From Enterobacter cancerogenus (GTDB taxonomy: Bacteria > Pseudomonadota > Gammaproteobacteria > Enterobacterales > Enterobacteriaceae): a stretch of 64,000 nt of DNA. Positions 52,952 through 61,862 of the stretch are shown in pieces. Under the pieces are notes generated by a model. The model was not told where the DNA came from, did not search any database, and saw nothing but the letters and a program-made list of their open reading frames with translations. The position numbers and the translations under genes are program-made. The stretch lies in assembly GCA_000773965.1 (NCBI GenBank), contig JRUP01000013.1, forward strand, positions 62,001 through 126,000, in the 5' to 3' direction. The number at the start of each line of letters is the position of its first letter. The stretch's first letter is position 1.

Positions 52952-54109
52952 TTATTGCCCCCGCACCAAGGCACGGTCATTGCCCTCAGCCGCAGGTAGC
53001 ACCGCTGCTACCTTCACACCATCACTGAGTTTATCCATGCCCAGGATCACCACGCGCATGCCTGCGCTGAGCCCACGAGTAATGCGGTAATGTCCCTGGA
53101 GGATGTCGGCGACATCCACCTCGATTCGCCTCACCCGCTGTTGATCGTCCACCACCCACAAGGCCGGTTTACCATTTTCGCGGACTACCGCCTGCTGCGG
53201 GACCAGCAAAGCGTCATCAACATGTTGTCGTGGGATTTGTACTCGAACAAACATCCCTGGAAGCAATATGCGATCTGGATTGGGCACCTGAACACGCAAC
53301 ATCACCTCACCCGTACCACTGTCCACGGCGATACCCGAGAACAACACTTTGCCTTGCTGCATATAGGCGGCGCCACTGGCGCGCAATACGGTCACTGGCA
53401 ATGCCGCTGTTGGATTTCGACCACTGAACTGCGCACGCCACGCGTCGTAAACTTCCGCGGGCTGTCGCACATCAATATAAATGGGATCAGTTTGATAAAT
53501 ACGCGCGAGTGGCGTGGTATCGCTAGCGGTGACGTAAGCCCCTTCGCTCGCCAGCGTTTGATCGATCCGCCCGGCAATCGGGGCATCTACCGTGGCGAAA
53601 CTGAGATCCAGCTGCTTACGCGCCAGGTTGGCTCGTGCCTGCGCAACATCGGCTGAAGCCTGCTTCTCAGCGGAGAGAGCATCGTCGAAACTTTGACGAC
53701 TCACTGCCTCGCTTTTCACGAGCGGTCGTAAACGCGTACTTTGCTGCCGAGCCTTTTCCCACACTGCCTGAGCGCGCAGCAACGCGGCTTGGGCGCTTTC
53801 AACATCGGCTTTAAAGGGCGCAGGATTGATTTGATACAACGGCGTGCCTTGTTTTATTTCAGCACCCTGTTCAAACAGTCGACGCTGAATAATACCGCTG
53901 ACTTGCGGGCGAATTTCCGCCACGCGCAATGCGGTTACGCGGCCAGGTAAAGTTTCACTGATGGCAAGAGACTGTGGCAGTACGACGATAACGGCAACCT
54001 GCGGCGCCGCTACGGCAGGAGGCTCTGAGGTTGGATGATCGCATCCTGAGAGCAGGATAGCCGAGACGAATAGCCATCCTGTCAGAGTGAGCGTTTTGAA
54101 ACTAAGCAT
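52952..54109 (-). CDS. RND efflux periplasmic adaptor subunit (AcrA-like lipoprotein)
   Basis: This 385-residue membrane fusion protein has a lipoprotein signal with lipobox LLSGC (Cys23). The barrel-sandwich lipoyl halves are at VRPQVSGIIQRRLFEQGAEI-like (residues 67-90) and LSFATVDAPIAGRIDQTLASEGAYV, flanking an alpha-helical hairpin. The beta-barrel has PGMFVRVQIPR. It links the pump to the outer-membrane channel. First gene of the adaptor, pump, regulator and kinase operon. Confidence 0.94.
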   Translation of the reverse strand: MLSFKTLTLTGWLFVSAILLSGCDHPTSEPPAVAAPQVAVIVVLPQSLAISETLPGRVTALRVAEIRPQVSGIIQRRLFEQGAEIKQGTPLYQINPAPFKADVESAQAALLRAQAVWEKARQQSTRLRPLVKSEAVSRQSFDDALSAEKQASADVAQARANLARKQLDLSFATVDAPIAGRIDQTLASEGAYVTASDTTPLARIYQTDPIYIDVRQPAEVYDAWRAQFSGRNPTAALPVTVLRASGAAYMQQGKVLFSGIAVDSGTGEVMLRVQVPNPDRILLPGMFVRVQIPRQHVDDALLVPQQAVVRENGKPALWVVDDQQRVRRIEVDVADILQGHYRITRGLSAGMRVVILGMDKLSDGVKVAAVLPAAEGNDRALVRGQ

Positions 54110-54253
54110 CTGCGAGTTCTCGTGGCAAAGAATAGAAAAAACCAGTCAAACGTCGATGTTAACGAAGGGGTGTTGGGCAAGCGTCGAGGTTGTGTTGCGA
54201 TTATGTGGAGAGCTTAAAAAAGGCGTTATGCACGCCGTTTGGTAGAGAATCGC
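54110..54253. other. Upstream region of the RND efflux operon
   Basis: This short region lies between the adaptor start and the end of the DUF924 gene, and must contain the operon promoter. It holds a stem AAAGGCGT-TATGC-ACGCCGTTT-like (about 54218-54240), which may terminate the DUF924 transcript. No tandem response-regulator repeats were recognised by eye. Confidence 0.4.
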
Positions 54254-54796
54254 TCAAAAAAAAGAGAGCGAGTTGCGTTGTAAAAAAGCCAATTCTTCCA
54301 GTGTGGATGGGCGATTAAGGCGCTGATTACGATGTGGATAACGACCAAACGCCTCGATAATCTGCAGATGTTCTATCTCACTCTGATAGTAAGACGATCC
54401 TTTCAGCGCATCGAACAACACTTCGGCTTGTTGATGGATAACACGAGACTCGGCATGCATCCAGGGCATCAAGAGAAAGCCTTTTTCATCCAGGTTCAGT
54501 GACGCATAGCCCGGAGTTTTCACCGCTTCCTGCGCGAGCAATAGCGCCATGCCATCCTGCTGCCAGGCGAGAGCACTGTCCCGGTGGAGATTGCGGGAGA
54601 ATTGATCCAGCACGATGATTTCTGCCAATCGTCCCCGAATGTCTTTCCGCCAGGCCGATAGCTCACCGCGACGAGCCGCTTCCCAGCTATCATAAAAACC
54701 ATCTCGTATCGCTTCATCAAACCCGTCATTCTGTTTGAACCAATAGCTTTCATGGCGCGCGTTAAACCAGAATGCCAATACGGTTTCATACTCCAT
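54254..54796 (-). CDS. DUF924 family protein
   Basis: This 180-residue soluble helical protein has the DUF924 pattern VLAFWFNARHESYWFKQND, GRLAEIIVLDQFSRNLHRDSALAWQQD and FLLMPWMHAES. The fold is TPR-like; function unknown. I chose ATG 54796 behind GGGGAAGAG; an in-frame GTG at 54808 lies in that ribosome binding site. It is convergent with nothing and divergent from the YlaC-family gene. Confidence 0.87.
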   Translation of the reverse strand: MEYETVLAFWFNARHESYWFKQNDGFDEAIRDGFYDSWEAARRGELSAWRKDIRGRLAEIIVLDQFSRNLHRDSALAWQQDGMALLLAQEAVKTPGYASLNLDEKGFLLMPWMHAESRVIHQQAEVLFDALKGSSYYQSEIEHLQIIEAFGRYPHRNQRLNRPSTLEELAFLQRNSLSFF

Positions 54797-54912
54797 TCTC
54801 TTCCCCACAGATAATTCCCCTAATCACCATCAAGGTTAGGCTAAAATCGTGGTGGTTATCTGTTAGACTCGCGCGGGCGCAGTATGGATAAGGAAACCAC
54901 TGAGGTGAATGC

Positions 54913-55374
54913 ATGAGTAATCAACTGGATGAGCGACTACAAACCGAGCTGGATAGAATCAACGTAGAAGAGCAGCGTAATGACCGCCCCTACTTTGATA
55001 TCTCCTTTATCAAAAATTATCCCGGTTTATTCAGCCTGATGTGGATACTGTTTGTTCTTACCATGGCGCTGCTGTTGTACTCCGACTCTTTCGGCACCAT
55101 CGAATATGTGGTCTGCATCCTGATATTTGCGGTGTGTAATTTCTTCTTCTTCTTCCATGTCAATCCGTCGTACAAAGCGAAGGATATCGATAAAGGTGCC
55201 TGGAAGAATTGCTACACCGGCGACTGGTATATGGAAGTCCATGTTCGGGACGCTTTTGTCGATGAACTGCTGGGCAGCGCCATTCTGACCGAGGGTGAAA
55301 AAACACGGCTGAACGAGATGCGCGCCAGGAAAGGTTATCTGTACTTTGCTGATATCTATCGTTTAAGGCATTAA
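54913..55374 (+). CDS. YlaC-family inner membrane protein
   Basis: This 153-residue protein has two transmembrane helices (about 40-58 and 65-82). It resembles E. coli YlaC: an N-terminal soluble helix ending PYFDISFIKNYPGLF, the turn FFFFHVNPSYKAKDID, and a C-terminal domain ending YLYFADIYRLRH. The function of the family is unknown. ATG 54913 follows ACTGAGGTGA. Confidence 0.85.
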   Translation: MSNQLDERLQTELDRINVEEQRNDRPYFDISFIKNYPGLFSLMWILFVLTMALLLYSDSFGTIEYVVCILIFAVCNFFFFFHVNPSYKAKDIDKGAWKNCYTGDWYMEVHVRDAFVDELLGSAILTEGEKTRLNEMRARKGYLYFADIYRLRH

Positions 55375-55413
55375 ATCCTTTTTGCGCGCCGCTCCCGCGA
55401 CGCGCTTTCCATG

Positions 55414-56643
55414 CTATTTCACCACCGGATGCTTAGCAAACTGCAGTGCCTGCATAAATTTGTCATCCAGATGCAGATGCTGCCGCACCAAATCTGCTGG
55501 CGTACTGGCCAACCATTGATTCAATGAAATATCCGCGTAGTAATCGCTTTTAAATAATTCTAAAAACCGCAGCGGCTTATCACCGATATTTTCAATGTAA
55601 TGCCCCATGGCGAAAGGAACATAGCCAACATCACCCGCGCGGAAATCGAAGGTCCGAGCCTGCCCCGATGAGGCAAACACGCCCATGCGACCTTCACCTT
55701 CCAAATAGTATTGCCACTCATCGTTGTTTGGATGCCAATGCAATTCCCGCATAGCGCCGGGCTCAAGTTCCACCAATGCAGCGGCGACGGTTTTTGATAT
55801 GGGGAAATTACTGGTGTCGGTAATGCGTACAGTGCCACCCGGTAGGGTAATCGGTTTTTGCGCCAGCATTTTATGCGAGAAATTCAGCACAGATTTCACG
55901 CCACCTTTCACAGCTGCAGAAGCCTCGCCATCTGGCGCTTTCCCGGCAAAAATATACTCGTCGGCCGGTGATGGCAGCGTGTTGAAAACGTCCGCAGATA
56001 CGCCAAAATTTTTGGCGAGCACTTCAGGCGGAATGTGTTTAAACCAGTCGCTAAGCAGGAAAGTGCTGTCCTCATCAAAGTTGCCGTTATCAAAGGCCAG
56101 TAAAAACTCGCAGCCGTCGGGACCGAGCCCCTGGATAGAGTGCGGCACACCGGGCGGGAAATACCACAAGTCACCCACGCCGACATCATCCACAAACCAC
56201 CCACCTTGGGTGTCCAGTGCAGTGATACGTGCATTGCCATAGAGCATATACGCCCACTCGCCCTCTTTATGCCAGTGCAGTTCACGAATGCCGCCATTAT
56301 CAAGCCGCATATCTACACCAGCGATGGTAGTGGAAATCCCTAATTCGCGTTGTGTCACCTGCCGCGTCCAACCTCCGCTCCCTTTTCGTACATGCGCATC
56401 GCTAAAAGAGAAGCGCAGATTCGGTAATGTACCGCTGTCTGTTGCGGGTGGATCGACAATATCGGGGTTGAGCCCCTCACGGATAGGATCGTGTGGACCG
56501 GGGTCGCGGGGATGGCGGGGATCGTTTGCTGGGTAAGTGGCCACTGTTGCTTCGTGGGCATGAACTTTACCCGCTGCCAGCGCCACGGTGCCACCCGCTG
56601 CAAATGCCATGAAGGTTCGACGAGATAAGTTTTCTAATTTCAT
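55414..56643 (-). CDS. Oxalate decarboxylase, Tat-exported bicupin
   Basis: This 409-residue Mn-dependent bicupin converts oxalate to formate and CO2. It has a twin-arginine signal ([12 protein letters not shown]) and so is periplasmic, unlike most bacterial OxdC. Both cupins keep metal ligands: [14 protein letters not shown] and [16 protein letters not shown]. The lid loop [14 protein letters not shown] corresponds to SENST of Bacillus OxdC and keeps the lid Glu that favours decarboxylation over oxidation. Single gene. Confidence 0.9.
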   Translation of the reverse strand: MKLENLSRRTFMAFAAGGTVALAAGKVHAHEATVATYPANDPRHPRDPGPHDPIREGLNPDIVDPPATDSGTLPNLRFSFSDAHVRKGSGGWTRQVTQRELGISTTIAGVDMRLDNGGIRELHWHKEGEWAYMLYGNARITALDTQGGWFVDDVGVGDLWYFPPGVPHSIQGLGPDGCEFLLAFDNGNFDEDSTFLLSDWFKHIPPEVLAKNFGVSADVFNTLPSPADEYIFAGKAPDGEASAAVKGGVKSVLNFSHKMLAQKPITLPGGTVRITDTSNFPISKTVAAALVELEPGAMRELHWHPNNDEWQYYLEGEGRMGVFASSGQARTFDFRAGDVGYVPFAMGHYIENIGDKPLRFLELFKSDYYADISLNQWLASTPADLVRQHLHLDDKFMQALQFAKHPVVK

Positions 56644-56961
56644 ACCGGCTGTTTCCTCAGTTTCTTATGGTCTTAAAAGAGCTCATTAACCATAGTGAAA
56701 CTGTGGTATTGCGATGTAACAGCGTAAAGCCAGGTTCAAGCAAAAGGGTTAATTGAGGTGAGAAACTAAATGTATCAATAATTTAAAATTAAAATGCCGT
56801 TGATAAGAGATTGAGATTCGAACATAGAATACGAGAAATAAAAGGCACTAAGTGGTTAATTCAGCCAAAAAGACAATTAGAAAAATTTATCAATAATCAC
56901 AACGAAGTTAACAGGATGTTACAAATGGCAGGCGACTTGTTAGAACCCACCTGCCATTTGG
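56644..56961. other. Intergenic region between oxalate decarboxylase and DUF1471 genes
   Basis: This is AT-rich and without a supported gene. Its left part should hold the oxalate decarboxylase promoter. At the right end a 10-bp inverted repeat AAATGGCAGG/CCTGCCATTT (about 56921-56959) around a 17-base loop lies just after the DUF1471 stop and may act as its terminator. Confidence 0.5.
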
Positions 56962-57213
56962 TTAGTTTTTCAGCACCTCAGCAGTGGCAAACAGTTTGTT
57001 CTTGCCGCCCATGCTGGTGATATGGATAGCATCGCCACCGATAGCACGGGCTTTATTATTAAGCATCTGTTCTGCCTGATCCAACGTAGCCGCACCGATA
57101 ACCGAGACGTGGCCAATCACTGTTCCCGGATTAACGGACGCGGCTGCTGCCATCAAAGGGGCGAAAATGACCACGCCAAAAAAAATGGCAGCGCTGAAAA
57201 TAGACTTTTTCAT
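56962..57213 (-). CDS. DUF1471 (YhcN/BhsA-like) periplasmic protein
   Basis: This 83-residue exported protein has a signal peptide (residues 1-24, ending MAAAAS), then the DUF1471 pattern GHVSVIGAATLDQAEQMLNNKARAIGGDAIHITSM. Members of this family respond to stress (acid, peroxide, copper, biofilm). It starts behind CCAGGAG, and is divergent from the two-component system at 57441. Confidence 0.86.
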   Translation of the reverse strand: MKKSIFSAAIFFGVVIFAPLMAAAASVNPGTVIGHVSVIGAATLDQAEQMLNNKARAIGGDAIHITSMGGKNKLFATAEVLKN

Positions 57214-57440
57214 AAAATACTCCTGGAAACTTAATTTGTTAGTGAATCAATTTGTTGTTCACTATCATCGAATAAAATAGGGAGATTATTGTTATGGGTA
57301 AAAATAAACGCACGCTCGGGTATAGGAACTTATCTATCCAACCGTTAATATAACCCCAACGTTTGATGCAGAGATGTTATCGCCCATTTTTCTCTTCTGT
57401 GTGGAGGTTATATGGAGATTGCATGGAGAAGTGTGAATAA

Positions 57441-58151
57441 ATGAAATTATCCGCCAGTGACGCCGTAAAAATTGTATTTGCGGAAGATGACAAAGATATC
57501 GCCAGCGCATTAATGGCCTATTTGCACCGGGAAGGGTTTATTGTTTTTCACGCAGATGATGGCGTAAAAGCGGTCAATTACGTTCAAGAGCATGAACCTG
57601 ACTTTGTCATCCTCGATATTAAGATGCCGCGTAAAGATGGCTGGACCGTGCTGGCTGATATTCGCCACTTCACTGACGCACCCGTGATGATGCTCACCGC
57701 GCTGGATAGCGACGCTGACAAAGTCTATGCACTGCGTACCGGTGCCGATGATTATGTGGTCAAGCCTTTCAATCCCAGCGAGGTCATTGCCCGAATCCAT
57801 GTCATTCTGAGGCGCTTACGACATCACGTTAAAGATGATGTCAGGCAGATTTATGAAACCAAACACCTCTATATCAACCAGATGACGCACCAGGTACTCG
57901 TTGGACCAGAGCGCGTGGATATCTCAAATCAACTCACATCCACCGAATATCGCATCCTGCTGCACCTTATCCGCTACCCCAAACGTGTCTTTAGCCGTGG
58001 CGAAATTCTTGATGCCTGCCTGGCGGAGAGCGGTGCCGGTGAACGTACTGTCGACAGTCATATCAGTAAGTTACGCAAGAAACTTGAGAAATCAGGCATT
58101 AATTTTGTCCCCGAAAGCATTCGCGGCTTTGGTTATCGGTTAGGAGATTGA
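57441..58151 (+). CDS. OmpR/PhoB-type response regulator (paralogue of the 49147 regulator)
   Basis: This 236-residue regulator has a receiver with acidic pocket EDD (15-17), phosphorylated Asp59 (FVILDIKMPRKDG) and Lys in VKPFNPSEV. A winged helix with ERTVDSHISKLRKKLEKSG and SIRGFGYRL follows. It closely resembles the regulator at 49147-49842, so the two arose by duplication. Its kinase follows at once. It is divergent from a DUF1471 gene and upstream of a porin, both plausible targets. Confidence 0.92.
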   Translation: MKLSASDAVKIVFAEDDKDIASALMAYLHREGFIVFHADDGVKAVNYVQEHEPDFVILDIKMPRKDGWTVLADIRHFTDAPVMMLTALDSDADKVYALRTGADDYVVKPFNPSEVIARIHVILRRLRHHVKDDVRQIYETKHLYINQMTHQVLVGPERVDISNQLTSTEYRILLHLIRYPKRVFSRGEILDACLAESGAGERTVDSHISKLRKKLEKSGINFVPESIRGFGYRLGD

Positions 58152-58153
58152 GG

Positions 58154-59191
58154 GTGAAGAAACACAGTATTCGCTATCGGCTGTTTTTCCTTTCGGCCAA
58201 GGTCACGGTGATCGGTATGATCATCTCGTTTATTGTTTGCTATCTCTACTCATGGATTGCCAATGGTGCTGTATTTGAAACTTTTAATTTCAGCGACTAT
58301 CTCAACGCCCTGATTTCGACATTTCTGGCGATCACCGTGGCGCTTGGTCTGTCACTGCGCTTTACCAGCGGCATGATCACCCCGATCGCCTCCATCATCG
58401 AGAGCGCGCGAAAGATTGCGGAGGGCGAGCTCTCAGCTCGTGCCAGCAGGGGTAAATATCGCATCACGGAGATGGACCATCTTGTGAGCGATTTCAATTT
58501 GATGGCGGAAAAACTCGACCATATGTCTCGGGAAATGAAGGTGTGGAATGCGGCCATTGCGCATGAACTTCGCACTCCAGTCACCGTGTTGCGTTCCCAT
58601 TTACAGGGCATTCATGATGGTGTGATCCAACCTGATAGCACCAGCATCGCTGGATTGATCAAACACACCGATAGCCTCACTCACATGATTGAGGATTTAC
58701 GGGTTATTAGCCTGGCAGATACTGGGCAGCTGCGCCTGTTCCGCGAGTTTGTTGACTTAAAAGTGGAGATGCGCACCCTGCTGAGCACGTTGGCACCGCA
58801 ATTTGCTGAGAAAGGCAAAGTGTTGGTACAGCAGTTGGAAGATGTGAATTGTTATGTAGATGCACATCGAATTAAACAAGGTATTTTGGCCCTGTTGCAT
58901 AACGCGCTGGATTATTCCTCTCAAGGGAAAGTGGTGGTCTCTTGTCGTGAGCTGGCAGGCAATGTCGAGATCGTGGTGGAAGATGAGGGCCCTGGCATTG
59001 CGCCAGAAGAGCGCGAAAAGATCTTCGATGCGTTTTACCGTGCAGACAGTGAAAGACCCTCACATGTCGGAGCTTCTGGGCTGGGGCTTTCTGTGGTTCG
59101 CGCCATCGTTTTAGCGCACGGTGGCGAGGTTAAATGCGAACCCAGTTCATTAGGCGGGATTAGCTTTCGCATGACGTTGCAAACGGGATAA
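58154..59191 (+). CDS. Sensor histidine kinase (paralogue of the 48068 kinase)
   Basis: This 345-residue inner-membrane kinase has two helices (about 12-35 and 50-72), a HAMP linker (PIASIIESARKIAEGELSARAS), phospho-acceptor His137 in AAIAHELRTPVTVLRSHLQG, and ATP-binding motifs LHNALDYSS, DEGPGI and ASGLGLSVVRAI. I chose GTG 58154, seven bases after TAGGAG; a TTG at 58148 is too close to that site. Its start lies just past the regulator stop, so the pair is coupled. Confidence 0.9.
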   Translation: MKKHSIRYRLFFLSAKVTVIGMIISFIVCYLYSWIANGAVFETFNFSDYLNALISTFLAITVALGLSLRFTSGMITPIASIIESARKIAEGELSARASRGKYRITEMDHLVSDFNLMAEKLDHMSREMKVWNAAIAHELRTPVTVLRSHLQGIHDGVIQPDSTSIAGLIKHTDSLTHMIEDLRVISLADTGQLRLFREFVDLKVEMRTLLSTLAPQFAEKGKVLVQQLEDVNCYVDAHRIKQGILALLHNALDYSSQGKVVVSCRELAGNVEIVVEDEGPGIAPEEREKIFDAFYRADSERPSHVGASGLGLSVVRAIVLAHGGEVKCEPSSLGGISFRMTLQTG

Positions 59192-59214
59192 GGTGGCAGG
59201 CATCTACGCATTGC

Positions 59215-59243
59215 GGGGCTGCCTAATGGCAGCCCCTCTTTTA
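59215..59243 (+). terminator. Terminator after the kinase gene
   Basis: GGGGCTGCC-TAAT-GGCAGCCCC followed by TCTTTTATC is a strong rho-independent terminator ending the two-component operon. It also lies just downstream of the convergent porin gene. Confidence 0.88.
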
Positions 59244-59256
59244 TCACCCTTGCGGA

Positions 59257-60336
59257 TTAGAACTGGTAAGTCAGCCCCAGCCCTAACTGGTCATCAGATG
59301 CAATGCCCAGGTTGTTGTCACTGTCGATGCGGTTGAGTTTATAGTCCGCATACACTGACATGTTTTTGTTGAAGTAATAGGCCAGCGAGAAGTCCCAGTA
59401 ATTGAGCAGGTCCTGATCGCCCGTCACCTGCAGATCTTTGGCTTTGGAACGGAAATAACCGACTTCAGGCGCAAAACCACTGTCGAACAGGTATTTCGCC
59501 ACCAACTCAATATTGCTGGTCTTGTTGGCGTAACCAAAACTGCGTACGGATGTCAGATTGTGTGCTTCTGCATAGGTTGCGGCGAGATAGATATGACCAT
59601 CGTCGAATTTCGCGCCTGTTGCCCAGATATCTGCTTTGTCGCCTTCTCCCAACGACATCTGGTTCTGCGCCGTGGTGCGTTTGGATGAAGCATAGGCCGC
59701 TAAGAGGGAAATATCGTAACCGACATCATAGCTGGCAGAGATACCATAGCCATCGCCGTTCGCGCGATTAGTCGGACGCAATGAACCATTGTTAGTGCTT
59801 TCGCTGTTAGCGCCCTGATACTGCAACGCAAAATTCAGTCCATCAACCTGGCAAAAAAAACCTTTGTTTCGGTAAGTCAGCATGCCGTTGCCACGGCCGG
59901 TCAGGAAGTTGTCTGAAGCACTGAAGGTTTCATCATCAAAGATAACGGGTGTATCGGTGATTGCAGCAACATCATAGATCACGCCGTAGTTACGACCGTA
60001 ATCAATCGAACCCCATTGGCCCCATTTAAGTCCAGCAAAACCAAGGCGCGTCTTATTCCCGTTTTGCGCATCACTGCCTTCTGAGTTGTTGGCCTGTACG
60101 TTATATTCCCACTGGCCATAGCCGGTCAGCGAGTCAGTGATCTGGGTTTCGCCTTTAAAACCAAAACGAATATAGGTGTTATCACCATCAACACTCTTAT
60201 TGTCGCTAAAGTAATGACGCGCCACGGCCTGACCGTAAACATCTAACTTATTACCATCATGATTATAGATTTCTGCCGCCTGCGCGCTCATTGCACAACT
60301 CGCTGCGATGGCTAATACGAGAATTTTCGCTTTCAT
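59257..60336 (-). CDS. Trimeric general porin (OmpC/OmpF family), atypical constriction loop
   Basis: This 359-residue outer-membrane 16-strand porin has a signal peptide at residues 1-20 (ending SAQA), mature start AEIYNHDGNKLDVYGQ and C-terminal LGLTYQF with the terminal Phe needed for insertion. Loop 3 lacks the usual PEFGG and reads PVIFDDETFSASDNFLTGRGNG, so pore selectivity may differ. It also has a Cys in YRNKGFFCQVDG, unusual for porins. It sits next to a two-component system. Confidence 0.9.
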   Translation of the reverse strand: MKAKILVLAIAASCAMSAQAAEIYNHDGNKLDVYGQAVARHYFSDNKSVDGDNTYIRFGFKGETQITDSLTGYGQWEYNVQANNSEGSDAQNGNKTRLGFAGLKWGQWGSIDYGRNYGVIYDVAAITDTPVIFDDETFSASDNFLTGRGNGMLTYRNKGFFCQVDGLNFALQYQGANSESTNNGSLRPTNRANGDGYGISASYDVGYDISLLAAYASSKRTTAQNQMSLGEGDKADIWATGAKFDDGHIYLAATYAEAHNLTSVRSFGYANKTSNIELVAKYLFDSGFAPEVGYFRSKAKDLQVTGDQDLLNYWDFSLAYYFNKNMSVYADYKLNRIDSDNNLGIASDDQLGLGLTYQF

Positions 60337-60514
60337 TTATTTCATCTCTTTAAGTGATATGCCAATGCTGTTGTGGTTTTTATTCATCCACTTCTAAAAT
60401 AGATTGAACAAAAAACCACAGCGGCAGTCTCACCAAATAGATTTATTCGAGCAAGAACATTTAGTAATATTACTGTCACAAGCTGAAAGTTATATTGCGA
60501 TTGGATGGATATGA

Positions 60515-60542
60515 AAAATCGGCTTACTATCAAGCCGATTTT
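60515..60542 (-). terminator. Terminator of the FAD monooxygenase gene
   Basis: AAAATCGGCTT and AAGCCGATTTT form an 11-bp stem with a 6-base loop just past the stop codon at 60546. On the minus strand it is followed by T residues (TTTTTCATATCC), a good rho-independent terminator. Confidence 0.8.
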
Positions 60543-60545
60543 CCC

Positions 60546-61739
60546 TTATATATATCGCGGTCGTTCAGTTCTAAAACCCAGGCCAATTAAACGACCGAAC
60601 AGATGGCGCAAGAACGGAAAACGGCTGATCATCTGCGGCACTTTACTCGGCGTAGTGCGCTTACGTTTATGACTGCTCATTTTAATTTGCAGGAATTGCG
60701 TGGCAACGGTGGGAAACTGTCGGCGCTGTTGCACTTTCTGCAGGTCACGTAGTGTGACATGGCCTTTTTTCAACGGAAGAATCAGGCAATTGGCCGCTGC
60801 CACCGCATCCTGAATCGCCAGATTGACGCCAACGCCGCCAATCGGCGACATCGCATGGGCTGCATCACCAATGCACAGCACGCCGGGCTTCATCCACTGA
60901 TCCAGCCGGTCGATGCGAATCGACAACAGCTTCAATTTGTCCCAACCGTCGAGCTCCTCCATGCGCTCAGCGCTGAAGGGTGCCACTTCAGCTATAGCCT
61001 GCTTTAGCGTCTCCAGGCCGGCAAGCTTTAATGCGTCAAACTCTCCTTTTTGGATGGTGTAGCCGCACTGCCAGTAGTCACCGCGATCAATCACAATGAA
61101 ATTCTGCTTTGGCCCTTTGTGGCCCATACCCCATTCGGGATCGGTTCCCTGTTTGCCCAACCGGAACCACAGCACATCACGGGATGAGCCAAAGCTTTTA
61201 CTCTGCAATCCGGCTTTGGCACGTACCTCCGAGTTACGCCCATCCGCGCCAATCACCAACGAGGTATGAATGATGCGCGTATCGTTACCCTGTAACGTTT
61301 TAACACCCGATACCTCACCCTCTGCATAGATCAAGTCATCAAAAGCGGTGGATTGTAAGAGCGTGAAGCCGGGAAAAGCGGCCGCTTTGCTCGCGAGAAA
61401 ATTGAGGAAATCCCATTGCGGCATAAAGGCAATAAAGCGGCACTGCACCGGCAAGCGCGAGAAATCAGCCATCGTGATCTCCTGACCAGCCACTTCTGCC
61501 TGTAATTTTTCGGCTCTCTGATGCGGTAAGGTCAGTAGCTCATCCAGCAGCCCGAGATGGCGCATGATCTCCAGCGTCGAGGGATGGATGGTATCGCCAC
61601 GAAAATCGCGCAGGAAGTCGGGATGTTTTTCAATCACCACGACACTTAATCCTGATCTCGCCAGTAAATAACCCAGCATTAATCCTGCTGGTCCGCCGCC
61701 GACGATACAACAGTCGGCGATGAGTTCTGTTGGTTGCAT
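60546..61739 (-). CDS. FAD-dependent aromatic hydroxylase/monooxygenase (UbiH/PHBH fold)
   Basis: This 397-residue flavoprotein has FAD motifs DCCIVGGGPAGLMLGYLLARSGL (N-terminus), SLVIGADGRNSEVR (mid DG motif) and GVLCIGDAAHAMSPIGGVGVNLAIQDA (C-terminal GD). This fold hydroxylates aromatics or reshapes ring compounds with NAD(P)H and oxygen. ATG 61739 follows GAGGTCAGG; a frame to 61760 is longer but poorer. A near-perfect Fur box lies 25 bases upstream, so expression should be iron-repressed. Confidence 0.85.
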   Translation of the reverse strand: MQPTELIADCCIVGGGPAGLMLGYLLARSGLSVVVIEKHPDFLRDFRGDTIHPSTLEIMRHLGLLDELLTLPHQRAEKLQAEVAGQEITMADFSRLPVQCRFIAFMPQWDFLNFLASKAAAFPGFTLLQSTAFDDLIYAEGEVSGVKTLQGNDTRIIHTSLVIGADGRNSEVRAKAGLQSKSFGSSRDVLWFRLGKQGTDPEWGMGHKGPKQNFIVIDRGDYWQCGYTIQKGEFDALKLAGLETLKQAIAEVAPFSAERMEELDGWDKLKLLSIRIDRLDQWMKPGVLCIGDAAHAMSPIGGVGVNLAIQDAVAAANCLILPLKKGHVTLRDLQKVQQRRQFPTVATQFLQIKMSSHKRKRTTPSKVPQMISRFPFLRHLFGRLIGLGFRTERPRYI

Positions 61740-61762
61740 CCTGACCTCAGCACAAAGCAATT

Positions 61763-61781
61763 GATGATAATCGTTATCATT
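61763..61781. promoter_or_regulatory. Fur box upstream of FAD monooxygenase
   Basis: TGATAATCGTTATCA (61765-61779) matches the 15-base Fur core (TGATAATCATTATCA) at 14 of 15 positions, and it is flanked by GA and TT that extend toward the 19-base box. It lies 25 bases upstream of the monooxygenase start, overlapping its probable promoter. Confidence 0.75.
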
Positions 61782-61862
61782 TATATAGCATCGTGTTGAG
61801 GTTTAGGTGGGAATAAATGCCGCAGTATCTGTCAGTACATAACTGCATGCTGCCCGCAGACG

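Noticed and set aside
56811..57020. 69-codon open frame before the DUF1471 gene
   Set aside because: It is AT-rich, ends inside the antisense DUF1471 gene and has no credible start signal.
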